DNA of 64,000 bases from Tetracladium setigerum (lineage: Eukaryota; Ascomycota; Leotiomycetes; Helotiales): NCBI GenBank assembly GCA_031472005.1, contig PZJY01000001.1:3968001-4032000 (forward strand). Reading direction: 5' to 3'. Shown piece by piece: positions 25,603 to 37,785 of this stretch. Position 1 is the first letter of the stretch. The number at the start of each line of letters is the position of its first letter. The position numbers and the translations under genes are program-made. Under the pieces are notes generated by a model. That model had not been told where the DNA came from. It ran no database searches and saw only the letters and a list, made by a program, of their open reading frames with translations.

Positions 25603-27278
25603 CTACAAGTCAATCGCAAACTTCTCCCTCAACAGCTCCCCATATCTATAAAATAACAACGGACTCGGCGCCAACACCACACTCACAAAAGCAAAAACAC
25701 TCAATCCCCACCCAATCCCAATCTTCTCCAACAACATCGGCGTAAAAGCCGGCACCACACCACCCACCACACTCCTGAACAACGCCCCGGCTGCAATCGC
25801 GCTAGCCGCATACTTCTCAAAGGCATCAATATAATAATTTTGCACACAATTGAAAATCGTCACCTGCCCAATCCCATAGAAGAACGTCGCCGCTATCGAC
25901 CATGCCCAATGCACATGGTAATCTATCATCCATGCAAACGCAAAGACCGAAAGAGGGATGAGAATAGCTCCGATGTTAGCAATGGGAAGGCGAAATTCAG
26001 GTTTGGGGTTGTCGTTGCTTTGGGAGGTTAAGGTGTTGTAGATCTGGTCGATGCGGGGAACGAGAAGACGGACGGCGAGGAGGAAGCCGAGTCCTGGTCC
26101 AAGATAGACAAGGCCGACTTGCAGTGTGCTGAAGCCGTAGCCTTCGCCGTAGATTGTTTGGAATTGTGTGAATAAGCTGTAGGTTATGGCGAAGATGAGT
26201 GCTTGATAGCTTGCCATGATGAATACGATTGGTTGGGTGAAGAGAATTCGGAATGGACGTTTGATAGCTTGTCCTACTTTTGTCGATAGAGGGGAATCGT
26301 CTTCGCCATCAAAGTAGTAAGTTCCTCCATCCTCTTTCTCGAGTTGTCTTTTGCGCTGGGTGAGAAGGACCGGGACGTAGGTTTCTTGGAGGAGGAAGAC
26401 CGCGCCGGTGACTGTGACGATGCAGATGATGAACAGAATCCAGAAGAGCCATGGCCATTCCAGATTTTCAAGAATGATCCCGCCGAGTAGAGGGCCAATG
26501 GTCGGTCCAAGGAGAGGTCCAAGTAGATACCATCCAAAGATCCCAGCTCGCTCACTCGGCTCAAACATGTCACTGATCGTGCCACCACCATTCGCAATTG
26601 AAACACCTTGCGAAATCACGTCAATATCACAACCCAAAAACTTGACAGCACATTTAATCGAAGAAAAGAAAGCCCAGGATAACTCACTTCCAAAAAACCC
26701 AGTCACAGTCCTCAGCACAATCAAAAGCGGTAAACTCCTACTCAAAGCCGTAGGAACTTGCAGGAGCGTGAAAACCGTAAAACAGCTCAAATAAAGCGGT
26801 TTCCTACCGAATGTTTCTGATAAGGGAGCAAGCACCAACGGGCCAATACCGAGCATAATCACGAAGCCGGTTTGACAGCCGATGACACTGTTTTTTTCGA
26901 CATGGAGTGAGTCGGCGATTTTGTCAATGCCCGGGGCGAACATGGAACTTGCGAGAGGACTGAGAACTGTTTTATTCCATTAGAGTTTGTGGAATTAAAG
27001 GACTGGTAATGAGGATGGGTGAAGAAGGGGATTGACGTACTGGCCATACTGCCAATGACAGCTATGTTTCCGTACTTTTTCCATTTTGACCAGGAGCGTG
27101 GGTTTGAAGGGTCGTCTTTAGAGAATTCAATCTTCTACAGAATCACAATGAATAAGCCTAATATTTGATTTTATTTGATAAATATTTGCCTCACCTTTCT
27201 CTCATCTTGATCTCCGCTTTCCTCGTCTCTCAGAAGTGGCGATCTCTCATCGTTCCTCGTTACCTTTTTTGAATTCAT
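25603..27278 (-). CDS. MFS transporter, DHA1 drug:H+ antiporter type
   Basis: Exons are 27278-27195, 27134-27041, 26966-26688 and 26606-25603, 486 residues. Introns are 60, 74 and 81 nt; the last is a multiple of three, so the frame reads through it. The start MNSKKVTRNDERSPLLRDEE is a cytoplasmic N-tail followed by SNPRSWSKWKKYGNIAVIG, typical of fungal DHA1 proteins. About 12 hydrophobic segments follow, with family motifs LSPLASSMFAPGI (TM1 region), LAPLSETFGRKPLY (motif A) and LGPTIGPLLGGII (motif C, the antiporter signature in TM5). These point to proton-coupled export or uptake of small molecules at the plasma or vacuolar membrane; substrate unknown. No biosynthetic cluster surrounds it. 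Confidence 0.88.
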
Positions 27279-27907
27279 GACAGTCGAAATTTTGAGATTC
27301 AATGGCAAGCAGAAGAGAGTAGAGAGACTAACCAAGTGAAGAAAAGTCCGAGGAAATCTCTGCAACAGTGTAGGTCAGAATCACCAAGTAGGAGAAAGCG
27401 ACTGGAAATGTCCGTCCATTACAGTAATCGATGACGATGACGTTCATGGTGGTTCGCTTAAAATTTACCCGAACAACTAGAATACTACAATTTCTTGCCA
27501 AAGCATGATGTACTATTGAGAAATTTTTGGCTTGGAATGCTTTCGGGCTGAATATTGTTATTAATGCCTATGACTATCTTTTCGTGTTGCAATATTGTCT
27601 GTTATTGCTCCCCCAAATGATATGACGTGTTAATAGAGCGGCGACACCAAAATCCGCACCTGCGTCCCAGTCAATAGCCGATTTTCTTTGCGAACCTCAT
27701 GGTATTTACAGAGCAAAAGCGATATTGGAAAGTTCGTTACAATCTATACTGCAACTGTGCAGTAGAGTTCTCAAACAGTTTATACCTGACTCCATGTTCA
27801 GAATCTTTGTCATCTCACGGAACGCCGCTTAATGTATGTTAAGTGTCGTTTCATGCACTTTTGGCTTAATCTACCTATAATCATCAACTGGTGAATACTT
27901 AAATCTC
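27279..27907. other. Intergenic, no gene
   Basis: MFS promoter and the 3' flank of the TRAPP gene. Only short frames. Confidence 0.6.
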
Positions 27908-30900
27908 TCAACCAGTCACCACCGCACCACTGACAGTCCCTCTTCGTTCACTCTCCAACAGCCAAGCACCACCTTGCGGCCCACTTGCATCCAAACTAAC
28001 TGTAGTCTTTCTCGCATCACTAATAACCCTGATACTCTCCCCTACGTTCTTATAATCTGTCTCACAAGTAACCAAAGGGTTATCAACCTCGGATGCCGCG
28101 GATCCTGGCCGTCCAGTTTTAACCCACGCCTGACTAGATTTAATCTCGACGTTTGGAACTGGGAGAAAGCCTTCTCTTAGAGGTATTAACACGACGGGAA
28201 ATGAAAACTTCTGGGTCGACTCTTGCTCGGAGGCATTGGTAGGAACCCGGAAATGACCTTTGCGCCTGCCACCGATGAGCCAGGTTTCAGCTGGCCCAGA
28301 GACTTCGTAAAAGAATTCCATGTACTCTGGATGTTGGCCTGATGTGCTTGTTCTGGATGGCGGCGCGGCTGTGTTCCATATCTTTGTCCATTTAAGGTCC
28401 AGAGATGCCGAGATAGGTTGATTCGATGCTGCAACAGTCGATGTGCTATTGGGGAGAGGAGGGCCTTGATGAAGTTTTAGATCAGCCGTGTGAACGACCG
28501 TGATGGAAGGAACATCGACGGGAATTATAATTAATCTGCTTTTCGATATTGTTTCTTCGTCAAGCGTAATGGGGAGTAGTGGAACGCTGGGAGTGTCCTT
28601 CTGCCAAGCGAGGAGACGATCGGAGAGAAGTGTCGCAATGTCTTGATTTTCTTCTTTGTGACGACCAAGTCCTGAGAAATGATCTCGCCAGGTGACAGAC
28701 GAGAGGATAGAGGTAGGAATTTCACTCAAAACGGCGATGCGTTCGAGTTCATAAGGATTAAGACGGGAGCGGATCTCATTGGTGACTGTCGGGAGAACCA
28801 GCCGCGTGTAAGGTTGTAAAGGTGTGTCTCGGAGAACTTTGACGAGCTCTTTGGTGATGGCATTGTCAATTTCTTCCTCTAGACAGACATAATTCAGCAC
28901 TAGAGACAGAGATGATTTGATGCCTTTTTGGGATGTTGGTCGTGTCTTGGTCTTTGGCGAGGATTTGGTGATTTTATATAGCATTGATGCAGGCTGACGA
29001 GGAAAAATAACAAGTGGTAAGGTGAGCGTCCCCCCTTCTGCCTGAAACACTTCCGAAGCTTCAAGACGAGAATTGAGCAGGCGTAGAGGGCTCGAGGTGG
29101 CGGAGGTTATAGTGAATTTGGAGAATAGTGCTTTGTGTTTGAACACGTCTTGCACATTGACACCAAGGGGTAGCATGATAGATATCGAGAGAGTTTTTGC
29201 AAAAAAGAACTTTCCTTTCTCAGTATTGAAGGTGATCTCGAGTCTCAGAGCGATGTCGTTAACTTCATGTTCGAGATTGAAAGGTAGCCGAAGTTTAACA
29301 CTCGACCCAGATCCCATGGATCCAAACCTCACAGCGCCGGCCTCTAGCTTTTTGGATAACTCCAAGGATCCAGAAACCACAGTAGCTTCACTTGTTTGTA
29401 ATCGCAAACCAGCAGTGGCGGCACGAATTTGTAAATCCCCATTAATAACATCATTCCAACCAGAAGAAAGTCCTATCTCCAAATACCTAGTACGATCCAA
29501 GTGCATATACCTCGAGGCATAGAGCTGTGCGTCGAATGATTCAGCTCTTTGGTAAATTAATAGCTTGGGACTGCGGAAGAATTTTTCTACTTCAGAGGCG
29601 CCAGCACCCCCATGCTCATACTGAAGAGCTATGTTGTTTGTGTACAAGCTAATGGAGTTCGCCACATAGACTCCTGGCACGATTACCTGTACTTGCGTTA
29701 GAATGTAGTGAATTGAAGGGGACGATACTTACATTGCTGTGAAGACTCAATGTTACACTGCCATTTTTCAAAAGCGATGGCCCTTCGGTCTCTAACCAAA
29801 TGTCTCGATTCGAGTCTCCTCCAACATTAGTGATTCTTATCTTTGCTTTTTCGATTTCCAAGTCATCAGCCAACAAGTATCGAAGACGAACTTGTAGTGT
29901 GAAACTGTCCTGCCCTGTGTGGTATTCAGGAGTACCATCGACTTCCACATGGCCAAAAAAGTTCTCCAAAGGCACCGCCCACTCGGTCTTCATCGTTTTT
30001 GTAATCTCAAGCAGATCGGGTAAATATGATTCGGTCGGTACTGCCTCATTATCACCCGATTTGCCAATTCCAGCGAATTTGACAACGGATTGACGCTGCA
30101 GCCTCTCACTTTCAACAACAGCTGCTTTTGATAAAAGCTTCAAGGCAACTCGGACGAACTCTTCTTTCCTCTGAAGCTCTTTGAGACATTTTGCATACAT
30201 AACAAGCATAGCTAATTCGGTTTGGGCCCATCCGTCGTCACCATAGAACGGTGTCATTTGATAAAAGTAAGAAGCAGCCGCAGCGTAATCCGTGAGGTGG
30301 TACTTGAGAATAGCAAGATCTGCCATGCTTGAGTGGACGCTTTGTATTCGACTGGCCACAGTGAAGTGGCGAAGAGCTTTGTCCGTCAACGTCTCGTAGA
30401 GGCGGTAAAAATCATCTTGATCCTGGAGTGCCGTCTTGAGAAGCTTGCTCTCAATGCCATTGGACGAAGGCGATGATTCGGGGTGATCATCTGAGACGTC
30501 ATCATCATCATCTTGAGGATCGCTATTTAAATCAACGTCTTCTAATTCATCTTCATTGTCTCCTTTCAGGTGTGCTACTTCGGCCCAGCCTGAACTCCAT
30601 CCACGTCGTTTACCTGCCTGCTCCAGGACGCTTCGAGAAAGGATATAGAGCTCAGCACGATGTGCTGCTAGCTCTTCTAGTCCAGCTTTGAGGAATGATG
30701 ATGCAGCACGTTGCTCTTGCAAGCTGCTCATAGGCCCTCCTGGAAATATTCCTGGGCTCAGAGGAGGGTCTCGGGTTGATGATCGAAGAACTAGAGAGCT
30801 TGTCCGCGCAGGGTGCATCATGGTTTTGGGTTCGGGAATGGCAGTTTTTTGCTCCTGGCCATCATGAGACAAGGTACTGCTAGGAGGTGCCAAGGTGGAT

Positions 30901-32720
30901 GGAGGGATGGGCAACGCTTTTGTCGATGTTTGAGCCAAAATTTGCTGGGTAACACCGAATGTGAACGATGAAACCACATTATCGACTACCTGAATAGTGA
31001 TTGGATCGGATCGTAGCTGCTCCTTCGTGAAATCGGAACCTTGTTGGCTCTGTATTCGAGCTGCCCAGAGATCTTCTCTCATGATACGAGCAATAGAAGA
31101 TACGAATTCCATGGCTCTCCTACAAATTTCACCGAGAAGTGTAAGATTCTCCACATCATCGGATGGCTGCGAAGCGGGAATTCGAGCTGCAACACCACGA
31201 AGGCTCGATTCTCTTTGCTCTTTAAGCTTTGCTAGCAACTCTTCTTGAGAGGACGTTGCATTTGCAAGCCGAAGAAGCAATGTCAGTTGCCGAGCGAAGA
31301 TATAGCAACGAAAGTCAAAAATTGAAATGTCATTGGCGAGAATGAGTTCTCGATAACGCTTTTTCAGAGAATTTAGAGGAATTTCGTCAACATCACGATC
31401 AGAAACCTCATTGCTCGACTGGAGATCAATAGTTTCCTCGGCATCTGAGGATTCAGCAGTTCCATTATCGCTCAAAATTGCCGCACGGGCACGCTCTGCT
31501 TGCTGCTTGAGTTCCTCCGTGAAGGGCAAAAATGTGCCCCCGTGTTGAGGACCAGCACCAACTCGAAGCCTGATTCTGTGCTCCCTGATAATCGCATCAA
31601 GGCCAACAGAAAGCTCATCATAGCCGACAAGAGCATCTTCAACCAGGCCAACGCTTTCAAAACCTCTTGCAAGGCCTTCCTTTAGAACGAAGAATGTACA
31701 GAAATTCCAGCCAGGTAGTGTTCTCTGGCCATCCTTTTCGCGGATATCCTCTTCATATTGACCTACTCGCATATCAAATGACGAGAGAATGAGGGATTTG
31801 AACTTTGATATCAAGTCAACCCAAGCATTTTCATTCTCAGCGGGTGTTTCGGAGTAAGAGCCTGGTATTGCTGGTACAACTCGAGGAAGCATATCGTAAG
31901 GAACGTCATTGATGCCAATTCGAATTTGGGCCACTCTGTCCACCGCTGATTTGGAAGTGCCATTGAAATCCGCACGAAGCTTCTCAAGAATTGTGGTCGA
32001 GCCACCTCCTCGCCAGCGGGCCTTCTCAGAAGTCGATCCTGATCCACCGTCTGAACCTTTCCCACTTGTCCTAGGTTGTGTTGCGGCAGCTGTGTTTGGC
32101 ACAATAACGTGCACAATAAGCCACTCGAACGCATCATGGTTCTCCTGAGAGCTGATCTTCGAGGAGTTTGGTACTGGCGGCGCATGTTCCTTGACCCATT
32201 CCCGCACCTGCTTCCGGGCTTGTAGTTTATATGTTTCGTTATCGTCACATCGCAAGAAGAAGACTTTCAAGTATGGAGTTTGTCGCAACCCTGGTATTTG
32301 ATGCCTCTGGCTCTTTCCCCGCTTTCCTGGCCCAGACAATGACTTGGGTCTCTCTGATACTACTTGGCCTAGATTCTGTGTTCGAAACCCATCATCGCCG
32401 CTCGCCGTTGAGTCCTCGCTCTTGACTCTGGAGAGATCGTTTGAGCTTGCAGACTGTGCCTCTGTAGTTGGTGGGGAATCATCAGTCACAGGGACAAGGT
32501 CGATGTGCAGAGAGGAAATAGATCGCAAGGGGCCCGCATGAGACTCCCAGTGTAGATTTCGGAGAGGAAGTCGTGGCAGGAGTCCAGGGGACAGTAGCTG
32601 GTAGACTCCGAAGGGGTCGTAGTAGTCCACTGCAAGATGTTAGTCGAGGAACGCCAGGCTGAACAAAAGGAATTAAAGTCACATGCCTGTAACTTTGGAG
32701 CTTGAGGAAGACTGCTCCAT
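27908..32720 (-). CDS. TRS130: TRAPPII subunit Trs130/TRAPPC10
   Basis: Exons are 32720-32687, 32629-29733 and 29686-27908, 1569 residues. The N-terminus MEQSSSSSKVT-VDYYDPFGVYQ, then PLRNLHWESHAGPLRSI, is the conserved TRAPPC10 start, and TPYLKVFFLRCDDNETYK and a C-terminal Ig-like region (AETWLIGGRRKGHFRV, FPVVLIPLREGFLPVP) fit the family. The protein scaffolds the TRAPPII tethering complex, which activates Ypt31/32 (Rab11) at the late Golgi. Intron 1 (32686-32630) starts with GC: ACAG|GCATGT. The GT three bases further gives the wrong phase, so this is an apparent GC-AG intron. Intron 2 is an ordinary 46-nt GT-AG intron. It is divergent from REV1. Confidence 0.92.
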
Positions 32721-33090
32721 TGCTCCTTTATTCGCAGTCTACAAACCAAAACACAAGCAATGAGCACAAATAACTGGTGTTCTTGTTTGGCGCAATGTTC
32801 ACACCTCTGTCCCTTCTGGTGAGGATAGTGAATGGCAGAATCAAGGCGGTGAGGAAGGGGGACGTGAAATATATCATTGACTGCACGTGCTAGGCGTCAA
32901 TTTGGTGATTCACGACACGCTGAGTCGCGCTCATAAAGTGAAACTCTTCCTTCTCATCATCTTCTCTTTTTTCAGCCGATTCTCGCGTTCTGTTACAGCC
33001 AGCATGGTACTCAGGCAACTACAACGGCGCTGGATCCGAAGGGCTCCATAATAGAAGGCCTCTCTGGTTCCAACCTCCACGAAGAGAGAT
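32721..33090. promoter_or_regulatory. Shared divergent promoter of TRS130 and REV1
   Basis: The start codons of the two genes are only 370 bp apart on opposite strands. The region holds TGACTG and CTGAGTCG-type sites near 32878 and 32921, but I cannot assign a factor. No other gene fits. Confidence 0.6.
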
Positions 33091-36000
33091 ATGGGTTCAC
33101 GCCTCCTTGAGAACTCCGAATCGACTCGGAAGCGCATCGAGGCGCATTCTTTCGAGGACGAGGAAGGGGAAGAGTACGAAGGATCGAAGTTTGGAGGATT
33201 CACAGATTACTTCCGCCGAAAGAAGATCAAATTACAGAACCTTGACGCTGAAGTTCGTGCAGCATCAACGGGCAACCCTAAGATCTTTCGAGGTATCGTT
33301 GCTCATGTGAACGGCTACACGCAGCCTTCACTCAATGACCTCCATCATCTTATAGTTAGCCATGGAGGTGGTTTCATGCAATATCTTGATGGGAAGACTA
33401 CTGTCACACATATCATCGCAGCCAATCTCACGCCAAAGAAAGCTATCGAGTTCCGGAGATATCGGATAGTGAAACCTGCATGGATTGTAGACAGTGTAAA
33501 AGCTGGAAAGTTACTGCCATGGGATAACTACAAGGTCATCGATGAGGGCGCAGGCCAAAGAGTGTTAGGCTTTGCTGAAGGGAAGATGGCGAGCCAGACG
33601 AATCACCAGCTGCGAACTTACAAGGAGCAGACTGGTACTAGTTGGTACACCAGCCAGGTCAAGAACGTTGCAGAGAGTATTGATGCCGAGGATGGAGCCC
33701 AGTTTCCAAGCACCCAGAGGGTTTCTTTAAACGGCACAGGTGCCTACATTGACACTGCGATCGAACCAAAACACTGGAGCCAAACGAACCAGTCGAAGCG
33801 CGAGGAACTTCAAGATGAAGAATTTAATTCATCCGCCAACTTTGACGCCACCTCTTCATTGGAGGATGCGTTGAATGTTGTAGCGAAAAGAGTCGAAATT
33901 CGTCCTGAAAATCCCGTGGAGCGCGAATCAGCCGTTGAAGATGACATTTTCTCAAGGTTGGAATCCCCAGATATGACGCCAACACATCCTAAGCGGAAGG
34001 CAAATATATCTGATGTCCAAAACCGAATTGGGTCCGAGTCTCCATCACCGGACGATATTTCTGCACGGAAAGATTACAATACGTCGCCGTCCAAACCAGA
34101 GAGAGTTTTGACCGCTGAGGAACACAATGCTCGACTTTTGATGGATCCTCACATGCGAAAATCGTCCACTGCAAATCCTGATTTCATCCAACAGTATTAT
34201 TCTGAATCTCGTCTCCATCACCTTTCTATGTGGAAAGCAGATCTCAAGGCTCGCTTTCAGCAGATGGCGTCGGAGAAGTCCGCATCTCAGAGGAAGTCTA
34301 CGAAACGGAAGCCAGGTGCTAGAAAATACGTTATGCATGTTGACTTCGACAGCTTCTTCTGTGCAGTCTCTCTCAAAAGCGCGCCCGAATACATCGACAA
34401 ACCAACGGTTGTTGCTCACAGTAATGGCCCAGGATCCGAGATTGCTAGTTGCAACTATCCAGCTAGAGCATTTGGAATCAAGAATGGAATGTGGATGAAA
34501 AAAGCGTTGACACTATGTCCAGATATCAAAGTACTCCCATACGACTTCCCGGCGTATGAAGAGGCAAGCAAAGGATTTTACGACTGTATTCTGAATGTAG
34601 GCGGCATTGTACAGAGTGTGAGCATCGACGAAGCTCTAGTAGACATCACTTCCATGTGTCTTTCAAGTGGTGGCTCAGAAGGTGTTGGCGTTTCAGAAGG
34701 TAGCATTTGCCGAGAACAAGAGAAGGCAGATCAAATTGCATCAGCCCTTAGAGATCGAATCAAAGAAAAGACTGGCTGTGCTGTCTCCGTTGGAATCGGA
34801 GGCAATATCTTGCTTGCCAAGGTTTCACTGCGGAAGGCTAAGCCTGCTGGGCAGTACCAGATCAAACCGGAAGAAATACTTGATTTCATGGGCGAGTTAA
34901 CTGTTCAGGACTTACCTGGTGTTGCTTGGAGCATCGGCAGTAAACTCGAAGAGATTGGTGTGAAGCTTGTAAAAGATGTTCGTCAATTGAGCAAAGAACG
35001 ACTCATGACAGTCCTTGGACCAAAGACTGGCGAAAAACTATGGGATTTCTCTCGAGGGATTGATAAAACAGAAGTAGGAGAGCAAGCTATACGAAAGTCT
35101 GTATCGGCTGAAGTCAACTGGGGCATTCGATTCATCTCTCAACCGGAGGCGGAGGAGTTTGTCCAAAACCTTTGCAAAGAGCTACAACGTCGGCTGCTTG
35201 AACAAAGAGTCAAAGGAAGGCAGCTCACCATGAAAATTATGAAGAGATCTGCCGATGCGCCTCTCGATCCGCCCAAGAACCTCGGGCACGGCGTATGCGA
35301 TACATTCAACAAGAGCGTCGTCCTTGGCGTTGCAACGAATAACGCTGAGGTAATCGGAAGGGAAGCAGTATCTATTCTTCGTGGATATGGATTTTCCCCC
35401 GGCGAGTTAAGGGGTTTGGGAGTGCAAATGCAAAAGCTTGAGCCGTTGAAGGCTTCAGCCGATACTCAGCCTGATGGAAGTCAAAGGAGGATCAACTTCG
35501 GCGTCTCTGCTGCACCAAAGCTAGCGAAGCATGTCCATGAAGACCCGATCGACGATCCTAAAACTCCTACAAAGCCAAAATCTAGCGCCTTGCGGCGCCT
35601 GAACTCTGGGTTCGAGGTGGACGATCCAATTGTTCAATTCCAAACTCCACAAAAGCCTCAATCAGCAGCTTCTCGCTTCATCTCTAACCGAGATTCGATA
35701 GATGAGATTGAATCCCCTCAGAAAACAAAAGACACCCCAATCCACCCCGCAACAGCTATCTCTCGCGCCAACGCCGCCGACCACAGTGCCAAAAGGCTCC
35801 TAAATCTAACTGGCACTCAATTCATCATCCCCACGCAAATCGATCCTTCGGTCCTCGCCGAATTGCCTCTTGATATCCGCTCCAAACTTCTCGCCCAGTC
35901 TAAGAGCCGGCCAGTATCAAGGGCAAGAAGTGACTCACCAGCGATCCCACGCGAATCATCCCCCAGCATAATTTCTCGCTCAGAGACGCCTCTGGAAGAT

Positions 36001-36927
36001 GACAATATCTTTCCTTCCCAACTCGACCCAGAAGTCTTCTCCGCCCTTCCCCCAGATATGCAAGCCGAAGTCCTCGCGAACTACAGATCCCAGCACCCTC
36101 TTCACCACACCACAAAATCCAAAGCCCAGACTCTGCTCCCCCAATCCCCTCGCAAGGCTAGGAACGCTCCCCCACCACTCCCACAAAAACGATGGACACC
36201 CACCAAAAAGCGTGGCCGACCACCCGGTAGTCGCAATAAAAGGGCTCTAGAAGTCAATTCTGGCTTCAAACAATCTAGTTTCGTCAAGCAGAAGAAATCA
36301 GGAAAAGAGAATCCGCATCTCCAGGAACCCCTCGAAAAAAGCGAACCTCATCACAATACCAACAACTCAGACGAACTCGACGAAGAATTCCTCTCCGCCC
36401 TCCCGGACGACGTCCGTCACGAACTCCTCGCCGAACACCGCCGCACCCAACTCCTCAAAAAGAGCAACCTTCTCACGCATGCCGGGCCATTCAAAAAGAA
36501 ACCCCAACCACAGTCCGAACCAAGCAGAAAACTCCGTCTCCCACCTCGTCCTCCCAGACCTACATTTACTACTCAAGAATTGAGTACGTTGCCAGAATTG
36601 AGAGAGACGATTGGTGTTTGGTTTAGGGAGTTTGAGGATGATGGACCGCATCGGGATGATGTGGGAGCCATTGAGAGGTATTTGAGAAGGGTGGTTGTGG
36701 AAGAACGGGATTTGGGGAAGGTGGTGGGGTGTTTGAGGTGGTTGGAGTGGTTGGTTGGGGAGGCTGAGGGGGAGGGGGTGAGGGGAGAGGTGGATGATGA
36801 TGAAGAGCAGGAGGAGGAGGGTGATAGGGAAGAGGGATTGAGAATTTGGAAGGACGCATTGGAGGGGATCAAGGAGAAAGTGCAGGAGGCTGTGATGGAG
36901 AGAGGGTTGGGGAGGTTGGAGTTGTAG
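33091..36927 (+). CDS. REV1: Translesion synthesis polymerase Rev1
   Basis: Single exon, 1278 residues. Domains in order: N-terminal BRCT (about 62-150; IFRGIVAHVNGYTQPS, VTHIIAANL, VKPAWIVDS), Y-family polymerase core (about 415-830) with YVMHVDFDSFFCAVSL and SIDEALVDIT carrying the metal-binding acidic residues, helix-hairpin region LPGVAWSIGSKLEEIGV, and little-finger domain. Three ubiquitin-binding-like motifs follow (LPLDIRSKLL, LPPDMQAEVL, LPDDVRHELL, near 917, 983 and 1101). A C-terminal helical domain (STLPELRETIGVWFREF) corresponds to the Rev1 CTD that binds other polymerases. Role: deoxycytidyl transferase and scaffold for lesion bypass with Pol zeta. The last 90 codons are strongly GA-rich. 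Confidence 0.96.
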   Translation: MGSRLLENSESTRKRIEAHSFEDEEGEEYEGSKFGGFTDYFRRKKIKLQNLDAEVRAASTGNPKIFRGIVAHVNGYTQPSLNDLHHLIVSHGGGFMQYLDGKTTVTHIIAANLTPKKAIEFRRYRIVKPAWIVDSVKAGKLLPWDNYKVIDEGAGQRVLGFAEGKMASQTNHQLRTYKEQTGTSWYTSQVKNVAESIDAEDGAQFPSTQRVSLNGTGAYIDTAIEPKHWSQTNQSKREELQDEEFNSSANFDATSSLEDALNVVAKRVEIRPENPVERESAVEDDIFSRLESPDMTPTHPKRKANISDVQNRIGSESPSPDDISARKDYNTSPSKPERVLTAEEHNARLLMDPHMRKSSTANPDFIQQYYSESRLHHLSMWKADLKARFQQMASEKSASQRKSTKRKPGARKYVMHVDFDSFFCAVSLKSAPEYIDKPTVVAHSNGPGSEIASCNYPARAFGIKNGMWMKKALTLCPDIKVLPYDFPAYEEASKGFYDCILNVGGIVQSVSIDEALVDITSMCLSSGGSEGVGVSEGSICREQEKADQIASALRDRIKEKTGCAVSVGIGGNILLAKVSLRKAKPAGQYQIKPEEILDFMGELTVQDLPGVAWSIGSKLEEIGVKLVKDVRQLSKERLMTVLGPKTGEKLWDFSRGIDKTEVGEQAIRKSVSAEVNWGIRFISQPEAEEFVQNLCKELQRRLLEQRVKGRQLTMKIMKRSADAPLDPPKNLGHGVCDTFNKSVVLGVATNNAEVIGREAVSILRGYGFSPGELRGLGVQMQKLEPLKASADTQPDGSQRRINFGVSAAPKLAKHVHEDPIDDPKTPTKPKSSALRRLNSGFEVDDPIVQFQTPQKPQSAASRFISNRDSIDEIESPQKTKDTPIHPATAISRANAADHSAKRLLNLTGTQFIIPTQIDPSVLAELPLDIRSKLLAQSKSRPVSRARSDSPAIPRESSPSIISRSETPLEDDNIFPSQLDPEVFSALPPDMQAEVLANYRSQHPLHHTTKSKAQTLLPQSPRKARNAPPPLPQKRWTPTKKRGRPPGSRNKRALEVNSGFKQSSFVKQKKSGKENPHLQEPLEKSEPHHNTNNSDELDEEFLSALPDDVRHELLAEHRRTQLLKKSNLLTHAGPFKKKPQPQSEPSRKLRLPPRPPRPTFTTQELSTLPELRETIGVWFREFEDDGPHRDDVGAIERYLRRVVVEERDLGKVVGCLRWLEWLVGEAEGEGVRGEVDDDEEQEEEGDREEGLRIWKDALEGIKEKVQEAVMERGLGRLEL

Positions 36928-37785
36928 TTATGCTGTATTGTACTTTACTTAGACCTTGAGGTGCTTGAACTTGGTACAGTACTTGTAACATTTAGAGTTG
37001 GGTTAAGTCGGGTTAATAAGCTGGTGAAGCAACCACAAGTCATTTCAAATCACATGGAATGAGGAATGAGGAATAAGGAATTGGGGATTGGGGATTGGGA
37101 ATAGGAAACTCGGAGTGATGGTGCAATTAATTAGTTTAGTTGAGTGATTAATGTAATCTCTTCTGCTCATTATAGAGGCACCCACCGCAAAATGCTTTCT
37201 CTCTTTCTCTCTTCTTATTCCTCCTGCAGATTGTCCTGCCTGTGTGTTATGTAGTACCTTTATCTTAAAACCCCTCCGTTATAAAAGCAAAAGCGAGCTC
37301 ATTTAACGCCCCCGTTCTATTGACTGGCCCAATTGAAAAACCCCATCACTAACCCGATTACTTCGCTTCTATCCTCCCATGTGTAGGTATAAACAGTTAC
37401 ACTCGTGGAGAGGAAAAAAAGGTAACGATTAAAACAAGGAATCGTCCAAACGAGGTTGAATCATCAATCCACCGATTCCTCCCAGAAGAAAGACGCAGAT
37501 ATTTACGCCCTCCCTCCCCTTGCCTCGCTGTCCGTCCTGTCCAGAGCCCTGTCGGTTGAAAAAAAAAAAGATACGTATCCAATACGAGTGAAGAAGACAA
37601 TGCATACAGTGAAGCAAAAGAAGCGCGTCGAATAGTCAATATACAACAAGTCCGCATTCAACCACAATCGAAATGAACAAGCGAAGAAGACGTGTAACAC
37701 CTCCTGGCTCTCTGTTCCCACCCAATTAATTACAGTTCGTCGAGAACTCGTTTTCTTTTCTTTGCTTTTGTTTTCTTTGCGGTTT
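36928..37785. other. Convergent 3' region, low-complexity
   Basis: Between the 3' ends of REV1 and the WSC gene. Holds a GGAATGAGGAAT/GGGGATT-rich purine run (about 37059-37095), and an A10-11 run near 37560. No coding frame is convincing. Confidence 0.6.

Noticed and set aside
24366..27278. DJ-1 protein and MFS transporter as a metabolite cluster
   Set aside because: No synthase, oxygenase or regulator nearby; flanked by housekeeping genes.
36573..36872. Minus-strand Pro/Ser-rich frames over the end of REV1
   Set aside because: Antisense shadow of the GA-rich REV1 tail.
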